The translations under genes and the position numbers were made by a program. Source: Choanephora cucurbitarum (lineage: Eukaryota > Mucoromycota > Mucoromycetes > Mucorales > Choanephoraceae). Taken from it: a stretch of 64,000 bases of DNA. Below the pieces are notes generated by a model. That model did not search any database and was not told the origin of the DNA. It saw nothing but the letters and a program-made list of their open reading frames with translations. Location: positions 22,439-86,438 of the forward strand of contig JAIWNI010000117.1 of assembly GCA_025331435.1 (NCBI GenBank), given 5' to 3'. Of this stretch, positions 1-10,481 are shown piece by piece; position 1 is the stretch's first letter; each line of letters starts with the position of its first letter.

Positions 1-1289
1 TAAAGGGATGCTACCACTCGCTTTAAAGCATGTATTGGTGCTTCTTGTTGTCATAGTTTCAGTATTTCTTTTAAGAAAGAAAGGCCTAAGAGTATTTCGA
101 AAACAATTCAAAATTTATTTCTTAAAAAATGGCCATGATATTGAGGCTAACTTAACTTCAACTTGTGATGGCGATCTTCAGCGCAACACCTGTCGTATTG
201 ATTCCAAAGGCCTCTTCTGGCGTCAAGAATTGCTTTTGTTAGTTCATGATATATGTACCTGAAATACAAAAGAGCATAATGTTCTCCAAGCTGCCATTGT
301 TGTAAATGCATGTTATTTCATCCTATCGCTCCAACAGACAATAACACCCAAGCATGATTTCTTGGGTTTCTACACAGCATTATACTTGCTTTATCCATGC
401 CTATGATTAAGAGATTCATAATTGTCTGCGGAAGACTGATTGGAGGCACGCCTCAATTCATTATGATTCCTGATGAGAATCGAACTATAGAGTTTACACT
501 CTAAACAACACATAACCCCAAAACAAAGAACTTAGGTAGCTAAGGAATGTAGCGATGATCTCTAATTTACGGCTCATTACCATGGATATAACTGCAAGCT
601 AAAGAACACACCGCCTTCTTTTTAATTCGCAGGACTTATATTTCATATCTCCTTACCAACAACAGAGTCAGCATAACTATCATATTATTAACATATATCA
701 TGCACTAGTTTACATATTCTATCCAGTTAATGAATAGAATCTAAGCAAAGAAGGCAATTGAGAAGTAAACTTTATATGTATTGAAAACTGTGACATGATA
801 CAATACCAAGAACACACAAAACCCAAAAGAGTTACCAAAAAAGAATTTGGTACAGTTCAACTTGGCTCAGAACCCTTTTCTATCTAGTTAAAAAGTCTTA
901 ATAACAATAGAGCAAAATAATAAAGTGGTGGAATCGGACTCAATAGTCAAACACAAGGCATCTAGTGAAAAGATTTTTACAATCACAGCAAGTGATGTTA
1001 GCTGATACTTTTTCGAAAAAATGGGATCAATTTCCCTTTATAAAAAAAAGCCTTCTAGAAAATTCAAACAAGATACCTTTTACTTGTGCAGCACATCAAG
1101 TTGATCTAATCTAAATATCTTTGCCTGCGCATTCTATGTTAAGTGCTTTTTTTTTTGTGTAGTTTGTTTTAATGTAGTAGATGTAGTTGTAACAAAAATG
1201 GAAGATGTCAGGTGCCAAAAAGAGCATCCCAATTGATAGCTTTCGAATAAACAACAAAGCAGGCACATTTTGAGCTCTATCATAAATCA
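1..1289. other. intergenic, no supported gene
   Basis: This AT-rich stretch holds only short, stop-interrupted reading frames. An 84-codon frame at 8-262 begins with a hydrophobic segment but has no splice signals or recognisable motif. I see nothing I can name here. Confidence 0.5.
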
Positions 1290-1850
1290 AACAAACAAAA
1301 ATATGTGTAATTTTACCTTTAATCATTCAATCAGCTTTTATGTCTTTCACTCCAGGATCTCATTGAAATTCTTCAAGCCCGTGATCAACTCCAAGGCAGA
1401 GAAAGGTCGTGTCAACTATGAAGAGGCTTTTATCAAGAATCTGATTAAAAGTAAGTGATTCGTGCATGTCGACAACAAAGCAGCTCATTTTGTTTTGTTC
1501 AGTCTAATGAGCTTTTGAAGAAGCAGTCGTCTGAAGGTCCCTTTTCCCTTATTAATGAATTTTCTATGGTCGGTATTGCTTTGACACCCTTTATTGTCCG
1601 CATGAGGGATACAAAAAAAATTATGAGCTTCTTTTACAAACGTTATTAAAGGGAGCGCAAGATTCTAAAGTTTTTTTTTTCTAAACAGCACCTTACGACC
1701 TTCTGTTGAACAAACTTATTATGGTGATGACAAAATCATCAACTTCATGAGGAAGAACTTTGGCTTCCAATATCAATGTTGGATAATTCAACAAAGAATG
1801 AGGCGTACCTATCTGTTTCTTTTACTTTACTTAGTTTAAAGCAGTCAATT
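1290..1850 (+). pseudogene. degraded multi-exon coding relic
   Basis: Three coding-like blocks sit in order on the + strand, separated by intron-like sequence. Block 1 (about 1352-1450) includes the peptide KGRVNYEEAFIKNLIK and is followed by a GTAAGT donor. Block 2 (from about 1502, after a TTCAG acceptor) reads SNELLKKQSSEGPFSL and continues to about 1610. Block 3 (after a pyrimidine tract and AACAG near 1688) reads STLRPSVEQTYYGDDKI. Joining block 1 to block 2 in frame fails: the donor leaves one base, but the acceptor needs phase 0. I therefore read this as a decayed gene rather than an active one. I do not recognise the family. Confidence 0.3.
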
Positions 1851-2170
1851 CTCTCTTCAAATTTTGAAATCAATTTATTGATGTTCTCAATTTACAGCCA
1901 ACAATCAATACTAAGAAGCTTCGAGTTTTGTTGTGCAGCTTTTGAAAAAGATTTTCCTGTGGTTTTCAAAGAGAGTGTCGTTACAGCCTACCCAGAATTC
2001 CGTGTTGAAACTTAGCTTTTAATCTGTTTGCTCACCTTCTTTTTTTTTGAAGTCTTTTGTTTTGCCACTTGATTCCTATGTAAATCTAAAGATTAAACTA
2101 TTCGAAAACGAGTTGTATTGCTTGTGAAAAGAGAGAGAGAGCATTCTCAGAATGACCTTTAGCAACAATG
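1851..2170. other. intergenic before the left repeat arm
   Basis: No gene is visible. A short GA run lies just before the point near 2171 where similarity to the right inverted arm begins. Confidence 0.5.
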
Positions 2171-3530
2171 TGCATGAAAACAGGTACTTCAATTAGGACA
2201 ACAGCAGTAAAGTTAGTGCGCATTATAGAGTGTCTTGTATAATGACTATCGAAAGTAGTAGGGAAGTTTCAATTTCGTTACACAATGACATCTTGGAGAG
2301 TGTCAAAGAGGCAGCATATCTACGAAGAAATTGTTGTAATGAAGGATGACTAGACTGATAGGTTTGATCGAGCAAACTAGGCAGAAGAAGGAAGTATCCA
2401 GCTGTAACTGACGGCGGTCATAAAGAGCAAGTAAAGCAGATGCTGAACACAGGAAAGGGTTGTCAGTATGTAGAAGAATGGCCAGTTGTTTGGTAATCCT
2501 TTGTTTCTTGTGGCACTCCTTGGAGAGGCAATTGTGTTGCGCAAAAGAACACTTGATGAAGCAACAATACATGGAATCAGATGGGTTCTATGCAAATCCA
2601 TAGACCAAAGTAAAACTAGCCATACTCACAAACAAAATGATTTTGTCCTGTAGAGGGAGTCAATGCAGTCAAGGTAAGAGATGGAGGATTTTGTTGCAGG
2701 TTTCTACTGACATCTACAACTGTCTTGCCTTTGCTCTGAGAAATGTTTTTAACTTTCTTCGAAAATTCTTTGTTCTTGTTTGTTAAGTAACAGAGATGTT
2801 GAGTTTGCTCAAAGACACAATGTACCTTGCATCAGAGGCTTGCAAAGAGGAGAATGGTTGAGGCAGAGCATCTCATCAAGCCCCCTTAGGAAGTGTTCAG
2901 TCTAATCGTCGTCTAACTGCAATCGAATGAACAGGAGCACTGATGTCAGCTTTTTTCTATATCAGGCCGGAAGAGGCGGTACTGGTATTGACATCTGCAA
3001 TGGCTGCTTGTGATTTCTATGACAATCATCTGTAACCATGATTATGTTTCAAACAAGCAGTTCTGAATACTTGTGATTGTTTGGGTAGAGTGACTTTTGA
3101 CATGGCAAAAACCCTTGATAGAAGGCAAGTGAACGAAAGGAATAATCAAAGCTGAGCATAACGACAACAAAACGGTTTTAGTTCAATAAAAAAACGATCA
3201 AGCAATGCAACCTGTTCCTGAGCAACTTCTCTGGCCCAGATACCCAAAGAAAACACCCTTCCTCCTATTACGGACCATGGCTCAAGAAAAGAATGTACAT
3301 CTTGAGGCCATCATTGATCATATCTATAATGTAATATGTTTTTATTGTTGGGCGAAAGAACAAATGAAGAGACAATCCTTGCTCTTAAACCTGGAAAGCT
3401 AATATACATAAATAGAGGGGAAGGGTTGTTGGAATATAGAAGTTCAAGTCGGAATTTGGTGGTGACGAGCTCATCTAGTTTTGGACTTTCTATCTCTAGG
3501 GCTAGATCTGCTATTCTGATTATTTCTTTG
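2171..3530 (-). pseudogene. coding-like relic 3' of the silk-like gene (left arm)
   Basis: On the minus strand about 2303-2560 is open and includes the peptide DNPFLCSASALLALYDRR and then DTSFFCLV. The peptide continues in another frame (TLSKISLCNE in the right arm), so the coding potential is interrupted. Composition and order vaguely recall the C-terminal part of fungal tyrosine recombinases carried by mobile elements, but no catalytic R-H-R-Y set can be placed. The same relic is in the right arm at about 21342-21700. I offer the mobile-element link only as a weak inference. Confidence 0.25.
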
Positions 3531-4896
3531 CTAGCCTCTTTCGCTTGATAGTTTACTACCACTGCTTCTATTTCTGCGAGTAAATGCATTATACAGATTA
3601 TCTACTAGCTTGTTACGTTTAGATAACGATGTGTAAGCACTAGCGCCCTGACCAAAACCACGCTGCCCAGCACGAGCAGCAGAGGCAGCAGCAGTACTAT
3701 ATTTAGCTTTAGCACCAGCTCCAGAACCTGTTCCTGCTCTTGCTCTTGCTTCAGAAGGTGCATTACGACCGTTGCCAATCTGATTAGAGGCAATGACTAA
3801 ACCGGCACTATAGCCTGCACCAGCATCAGGTCTTGCACCAGAACCAGCCGCATCTCCATAACCAAGTCCTGCTCCTGCACCTGATCCAGATCCTGCTCTC
3901 AAACCAAAATCACCCTGACCATAATCGCCGGCACCACGATAACCACCGGCACCAGCAGAAGCACCACCACCAGAAGCGGCACCAGCAAAAGCACCACCAC
4001 GATAACCGCCGGCACCAGCAGAAGCGGAAGCAGCAGCAGCAGCAGAAGCGGAAGCAGCAGCAGCAGAAGCATCACCACGATAACCACCGGCACCAGCAGA
4101 AGCTGCACCAGCAAAATCACTACCATGATAACCACCGGCACCAGCAGAAGCACCACCACGATAACCACCGGCACCAGCAGAAGCACCACCACCAGAAGCG
4201 GCACCAGCAGAAGCACCACCACCAGAAGCGGCACCAGCAGAAGCTGCACCAGCAAAATCACTACCATGATAACCACCGGCACCAGCAGAAGCACCACCAG
4301 CAGAAGCGGCACCAGCAGAAGCGGCACCAGCAGAAGCGGCACCAGCAGAAGCTGCACCAGCAAAATCACTACCATGATAACCACCGGCACCAGCAGAAGC
4401 ACCACCACCAGAAGCGGCACCAGCAGAAGCACCACCACGATAACCAGCACCAACACCATAACCACGCTGACCATAACCGCCAGCTCCAGAAGAAGTCTGA
4501 GATCGGACTAGAAAAAGTATTGTTTTTAGGTTACAAAACAAGTTTAACCAACAACTAATGTATATGTGCTTTTGTATATAAAGAAACCTTACACTGTGTC
4601 GCGTCTTTTGACCTCTTATGGCTGGAGCTGAATGTGAGCGTATCAAGTAAGTTGTCTACAGTTGGAAGGCTTGTTGTAACATCCGAATTAATGCCCAGCA
4701 AATCGCGCTTAAGATTAGCCTTGGATTGGGCTAAAAAAAAAAAGACGTTTTTAGGTTAAGGTCTTGTTCCTTCAGAAAACAGTGTGTATATATGTCTTTT
4801 TTGTCTTCATTTAGAGACCATACTTTGAGTTTCTCCGCATGTACTATCAACTAGACAAGCTACTAAAGCAAATGTGACGAGAGCGAGTTGACGCAT
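3531..4896 (-). CDS. secreted Gly/Ala/Ser-rich silk-like repeat protein, long copy
   Basis: There are three exons on the minus strand: 4896-4824, 4730-4593 and 4507-3531, with GT-AG introns and consistent phases, giving 395 residues. The start [18 protein letters not shown] is a typical signal peptide. The mature part has a short charged N-terminal region, then about 250 residues of low complexity. These are built from units such as [24 protein letters not shown] and [14 protein letters not shown] charged, conserved tail follows ([21 protein letters not shown]). Dibasic KR/RR sites could be Kex2 cuts. There is no domain I can name. A structural, cell-wall or adhesive role is inference from composition. 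It is the paralogue of the gene at 19612-20383; signal peptide and tail agree and the repeat length differs. Confidence 0.8.
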
Positions 4897-5243
4897 TTGT
4901 GACAAGATAACAAAGTGACAACAACAGAAAAGAAAGAAAGATGAAGGTTTCTCTTACTTTTATATGTCCTTCTCCCCTTCATTTCCTCTCATGCAAAAAC
5001 AAAATAAAGAAAAAGCTGATCCTTCCAAACAGCATGCGGTTTCAGTGCAAGGAGTACAGCGTCCATGGCTTCAAAGGAAATACCTAATCCCTCTCTTTCT
5101 TCCCTGCATGTTAAATATACCGCCAATTAGCAGTTTGCTGAGAAAGACTTTATATTATGTTTAGATGTTGTTAGCTCTATCTCAACTCTATTTATATAGA
5201 AAGGGTATAGGGTAAAGTACAAAGACCTCTATTCCAGTAAATT

Positions 5244-5920
5244 TAGATAGTATAGCTATGTAGACTTGAACATATGTGTATAGCCCAGGAAGTCCAAGTA
5301 GCTAAGAGTTGGTTTCTGATTGAGTTGTAGAATACATTTCTTATTCAAAATAAAATAAATATAAACTTACAAAGCAAATTGTCTGTTGGTAATATTCTAC
5401 ACAGATGAACAACTTTTCACTAATGAATTTAGAACATCCAATGAAAGTTAGTATTATTGTGTTGTCCCGGGCTGTTTTGTTCACTTTTTGATACTGCAGA
5501 ATCACCAAAAAAATCGAACTTTTTTTATGACTGCATATGTACTTGATACAGACAGACTGATGTAATCAAACATAATCTTGCATAGATTTTGCAAAGCGGT
5601 TAATTCCCTAGTATTCATAAACAAAATATACACGGGAACTTACTCAGACGATTTACCTGCTCTATGAGATACCTTTTCTTGTGTACTAATCCTTTTAGCA
5701 AAAGAGCCTAAGTCGTGTGTACATGAAAGCAACAAAAAAAAGTTGATTACAGCCAGTTTATCAACGAACCACATGAACAAAATGTATTTATATAGTGCAT
5801 CAATGAGTCACAGTGACAACAGGATTGGAATGATGCAAGTCATAGAAGTTCTCTGGATAAACAACGAGGTTCTTTTGTCTTTTCGTTGCTCACTTACTTT
5901 CTTCTTTACTCATTATATTT
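5244..5920. other. intergenic
   Basis: AT-rich DNA between the left arm and the broken F-box gene. I see no gene or clear element. Confidence 0.5.
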
Positions 5921-5923
5921 CAT

Positions 5924-7540
5924 GATACACCTTTTCCAACTGAGATAATTGACTCTATCAGTACATATCTCGAGCAAGAAGATTACCTCCAGCTTGTTGT
6001 TGTAAACCATGCATTATATAATGCCTTCATCGCGTCTTTGTACGAAACTGTCGAACTCTATGGTAGCGAAGGATTTGAAAGCTTTTCAAAGGGACCCAAG
6101 CCCTTCCAACTTGTCAAGAATTTTACTTGTAACATTTACAAACATAGGGAACAACTATCTCAACTTTCAACGTTACTTCCTTTTTTGAATTCGCTTACTG
6201 TGCATACAGATTCTGTGATTGCAGTTACTAGTTTTGTTATTTTTCAACGCCTCGAATCGCTGACTCTTGTAACTCATGATTGTGATGAAATTTTTTTGTC
6301 CACTGTCCTAACTGCGACACCTTATTTGAAATACCTCGAAATTGGTCTCATATCAAGAACTCTTTCAATTGAATCGTTGGAAACTATCAATCGATTATGC
6401 CCTTTGTTAGAATATCTACATCTTACATTTAGTTCTATACAGACACCAGTTACGGACGAGCTAGACTCCGATTATCAACGTATCAAGCTCAAATCACTCA
6501 AAATTGATATACATCACGATTTACCACACCATCAACTATGGCTCCAGTATGTTGGCAAACGATACCCAAATATCGAAAGCTTGTCATTTGAAAATGGATG
6601 TCTTACACAACCTGCAGAACATCAATACTCTGCAGAGTTCTACAAATGGTTTTTTTCGAGCTGCCCTTATCTAAACAGTATTAGTTGGACTAATACAATA
6701 CCAGATGATATGCTTCTTGCAAATCTAAACAGTCAACAAAAGCAGTTACAAAAACTGTATTTGTGTGCTACTCATTTGGTTATGAACTGTTTTATTGGGG
6801 CTATGCCATCTAGATACATGTATTTCTCTTCCATCATAAACCTAGAGATATCCTTATTAATACCTTGCGATACATTGATCCGGTTTTTGAGCAAAGCGTG
6901 TCCGCAATTGCAACGGTTGAAAGTCGACAGTTCTGTTGATGGCTATGATTCTTTGTCTATGAACGATGTACTAGATCTTCTTCCAAGCTTAAATTCACTC
7001 AGTACTTCCCATTGTCAACTTTATGACGATAACCCTACACAGCAACAAAAGCAATCACACCCTCTCAAAGAATTGACAATTGAGCTTGTTAATTTCTCTG
7101 GCAGCTTATTTGATTGAATCTCACTTAGATGCCGTGATATTCAGCAAATAACATTGAGAAAAGTGTGGTTCGAAGATGATGGCAGTATGAGGATTCATTT
7201 ACCTCATCAAAGACTAACAAAGCTTGATATTTCAGATATTCAGTTGAAACAAAAAGATGTCCCAAAGACAAACTATTTTCTCCGCTTACAACAAGACGAA
7301 AAGTTAAATTGGTATTCAATGCATAAAGAATTCGTACATCCATCATTGATGTATCCACTCAGACAGTTAGACAAAGACGAAATCAAAGCTTTTGATTTGC
7401 CACAACAAATTGAATCTATTCCTTATATTCTATGGGACTTCAGGAGTTTCTGTCATCCTAAGGGAGATAAACTGAGATGCTTAGATATTAAATGTCAATC
7501 ACTTCAGTCGTTATATGTCAACAATAAAAAAATTCATTAA
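5924..7540 (+). pseudogene. F-box / leucine-rich-repeat protein gene, interrupted
   Basis: The conceptual product begins with an F-box-like segment (PFPTEIIDSISTYLEQEDYL, then VVNHALYNAFIASLYE). About 350 residues of degenerate leucine-rich repeats follow (for example LEYLHLTF, LKSLKIDI and LQRLKVDSS). F-box proteins recruit substrates to SCF ubiquitin ligases. The frame is cut by a single in-frame TGA at 7115-7117. The same frame then stays open to the stop at 7538-7540, with sequence of the same character (ISLRCRDIQQITLRKVWF). The 5' end is also odd: the frame is open back to 5861 but has no ATG, so the start is lost or lies in an exon I cannot place. I read this as a pseudogene. A sequencing error at the TGA is the main alternative. 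Confidence 0.65.
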
Positions 7541-10481
7541 AATTCATTCACTTCTTATCCTATGTGGCTTCGCTTGTTTATCAAGAGGACAAATAAGAAT
7601 TACTGAGATAGCCAAATGTCGGCATAGCACAATTGATGCTTGGTTTTTTTTTTTTTTAATTATTGAGTAACAAATGCATCCAGATGTCGCTAAGTTATTG
7701 CAGCCATTTTCTTGTCGAAGAGAGAAGGAAGGGATATTAAAGGACGTTTTTTTTTTTGGTATAAGCATGAGAAGGAAGACCGACTGATTGCTACAATACA
7801 TTGCGTATAACATTCAGTTATAAAGATTGCTTTTTCCTTTTCGTTTATCTATAAAAAAATAAAACTGTCATTGTATTGATAGTTTGAGGTTGTTAGAAAA
7901 TAACAATCTCAATGTGCTTATAATTCTTTATATTCATCTGGACATTCAGATAAGTGCCAAAAAAGACTCCATCTCTGGCTTCTTTGCTTTCCCACTTGTT
8001 TGTTTGTTTGTTGTTCATACGCAGCAGAATTGATAGTAACTCATGAAATAAAATAATGAGACATCAGGGACGATCAATAAATTCTAAAACAATGCTGCAA
8101 GGATCAATCAAGTAGTCACACAGGTATAGCAAGTACCTCTTCCTCCACTTCAAAAACAAATCATCAACTGGCATTCATGTTCTTTCAGTCAGCCATTTTG
8201 CTTTCTTCTTGCTGTAGAATTCTGTTGTGCCTTATCTTTTTTTTTTTTGAATAAACGCAGCGACGAAGAAGAAAACATAAAAAAAAAAGAGACAGGAGAG
8301 GAAGAAGATTTTATGTTGAGCTTACAATTCCACACTTCAAACCTATACAACACCCTTGGTACAAGGCAATAATGCTGATTATCAACAGTCTTGTTGCTTC
8401 TTTGACTAAAGTCAAATGGTATAATAAATAAAAGTATACCATTACCTTTCGATTTCTTTTTTTCATTATCTTTGTCTCTCTTATATCATCCGAGTTTGTT
8501 TGTTGCATTGCATTGTATTTCAGTGAATGCAAAATAAGTTAAGCCTGGTTTTAGAGGTTGGAACTTGTCGATGAAGAGTAAGCAGCGTACATAGGCTAAC
8601 CATTTTACACTTTTCTTTCTTTGTTACGCCATTTGCACACATACATAAATTGAGCTGCACAAGGCAAGATCAAAGGAGACATGGTTTGCATTTAACACAA
8701 TAATTTTTACCTTTTGATCTGATGAATGTATGTTGCTTGTATGCTTTATGTATTTGCGTATGTCAAATAGGGCAATAGGGCGCTATGCCTCAAAGCAGTT
8801 GAGCCATTTGTCATTAGTTTTTTCCTCAAAAGTTATTTGATAATACTTTTAAGATTCTAAGATGAGTAAACTATCACAACCCGACTCAAAAATTCCACTT
8901 TTGGTGATTGTCGTGTAATATACAGAACGGTAGTAACTGCCTGCCTTACCTCTTTCGTTTGATGGCGCTTTGTAGAATATTACATTACTACCGTTTACAT
9001 TTATAATGGCTTATGAAATGCATTGGCTTCAGTACAGTAATTTTTCTGAAAAAGTTGTCTCTCTAAACAATTCATCAGACAAACAAAAAAAACAACGATG
9101 GAATGTAGAGATTATTGTTGTATACCAACTATAACTCTTTTTAGTGAATTCTGTTTGTTAACGCATTTCTTTGGCATACTGGAATCGGTACAGTTGAAGC
9201 ATAAACCACCTACTAAAAAAAGAGAGAGTTTGAAGGGAAAGATATCTATTGATTCAGTGTGGCTACCTAAACAGCACACCTGTAACAACATTCTGAATAA
9301 ATGGACTAACATAAGTGAGATACAGCTAATACTTGTTTGATCAAAATTAAGCTTTGTTGTTACCATTTTGCGCTATAAACTCAAGTTGCTAAAATACACT
9401 GCTTGACTTTTATTACTAGTCTTCCAAAGCATTATGTTATAAAATTATTAAAAGTTAGTTGGCAAACTCAATTTCGAAAAAGAAGCCCAGGTTGTATTGT
9501 AATCTTTCTCTTAAAGAAAGCAAGCATAAAAAAACCAGACAGGCATGTACTTGGTATACATCTTTTTTAGTATCCATGTCTTTCGTAGTTTGTATACATT
9601 TGACTTAAAGCTGAAACTACTTAAAAACCAAATCCAATAACACAGTTTATCAGACATAAGAAAAGCAATAAAAAGACTTCATATAAGATAAGATCTATAC
9701 AGAATGGCTTAGAGACCATGTGTCATGTTAGAAGTCAATCTCAGATAAATTTCTGTAGAAAGAGTGTTTCCCCTCTTTATTCTCCTTTTCTCTGTTTTCT
9801 CTTCTCTCTTTTTTTTTGGAAAAGCAAAAGAAGAAAAGGACCAAGGCAAGAAGTGCCGGGACAAGTTCTGGTAAAGAAAAGGAAGAAACCTGATATGGCT
9901 GGGAAATCACACGGATACTTTTGTGTTGATTGCTTTCTTTGATGGCTGTAACATGAAGCCAAATCCATGATGAGACTTTGTTCTCTCTTCTATACGAAGC
10001 TAATATCGGCTACTTCTTCTATTGTTGCCCTCCACCCTCCTACTTTCTTTTCCTCCAGGGACGTCGCTTTTGTTTGGAGGTTGCTGGATAAGTTCGGATA
10101 CCCATATAAACTACCCTCTATCTAAAGACATAGGGTGTTTCAGTTTTTTTTAAAAAAGGGGGGGGGGAGAGAGGCCTACTCCCAGACATAATTCAACATC
10201 AACACCAACAACAATGTCAGTTGGGAGTTTTTCCCTTTGTCTTTGTTCTTTTCTTTTTTCTTTAAATAAAACTTTGGTCTCTTTTTCTTAGAGATATTGT
10301 ATATATATATATATATATATGTATATGTTGGCTGTACCTAACGCCCTTTTTAAAGGAAGGATCGTGTCTTATCTTATCAATTGCAGGCAGGCACTATGCA
10401 AGTTAAACTTTAATTCTACGAGGAATGCAATACAATTTTGGAATCATGTATTATAAAAAAAAGCTGAAATTAAGGGATTTT
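7541..10481. other. long intergenic region
   Basis: About 2.9 kb with no convincing coding sequence. It contains homopolymer A/T tracts, an 11-bp inverted repeat (AACGGTAGTAA at 8926-8936, its complement at 8985-8995), a run of 10 G at 10158-10167 and a TA microsatellite at about 10300-10326. The reading frames at 9098-9366 and 9718-9968 overlap on both strands and have no recognisable content. Confidence 0.5.
10300..10326. repeat. TA microsatellite
   Basis: A nearly pure alternating TA run lies 3' of the acyltransferase gene. Confidence 0.9.

Larger units (their letters stand above)
2171..5243. repeat. left arm of a large inverted duplication
   Basis: Read on the minus strand, this stretch matches 19264-21731 almost base for base, apart from length differences. 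The whole silk-like gene, its promoter and its 3' flank are duplicated. Short reading frames at 3205-3402 and 4964-5164 are translated identically in the other arm. Similarity starts near 2171, where the arms are more diverged and the right arm has a deletion of roughly 15 bp near 21360. It ends abruptly at about 5243, just past the sequence ATTCCAGTAAATT. The arm is about 600 bp longer than its partner, mainly because the Gly/Ala repeat of exon 3 is longer. Confidence 0.9.

Noticed and set aside
3205..3402. 65-codon frame identical in both arms
   Set aside because: Same reason; it overlaps the 3' flank of the silk-like gene and another frame on the opposite strand.
3833..4558. Long + strand frames (His/Gln/Arg-rich, Thr/Ser/Arg-rich) across the silk-like gene, and a Val/Leu-rich frame on the minus strand
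   Set aside because: They are alternative-frame readings of the GC-rich GGY/GAS codon repeats. The spliced minus-strand frame with signal peptide explains the region.
4964..5164. 66-codon frame identical in both inverted arms
   Set aside because: Identity follows from the recent duplication of the whole arm. It lies in the promoter of the silk-like gene and has no protein-like features.
9718..9968. Overlapping frames on both strands, 60-74 codons
   Set aside because: Driven by a purine/pyrimidine-rich tract; no motif, and both strands are equally open.
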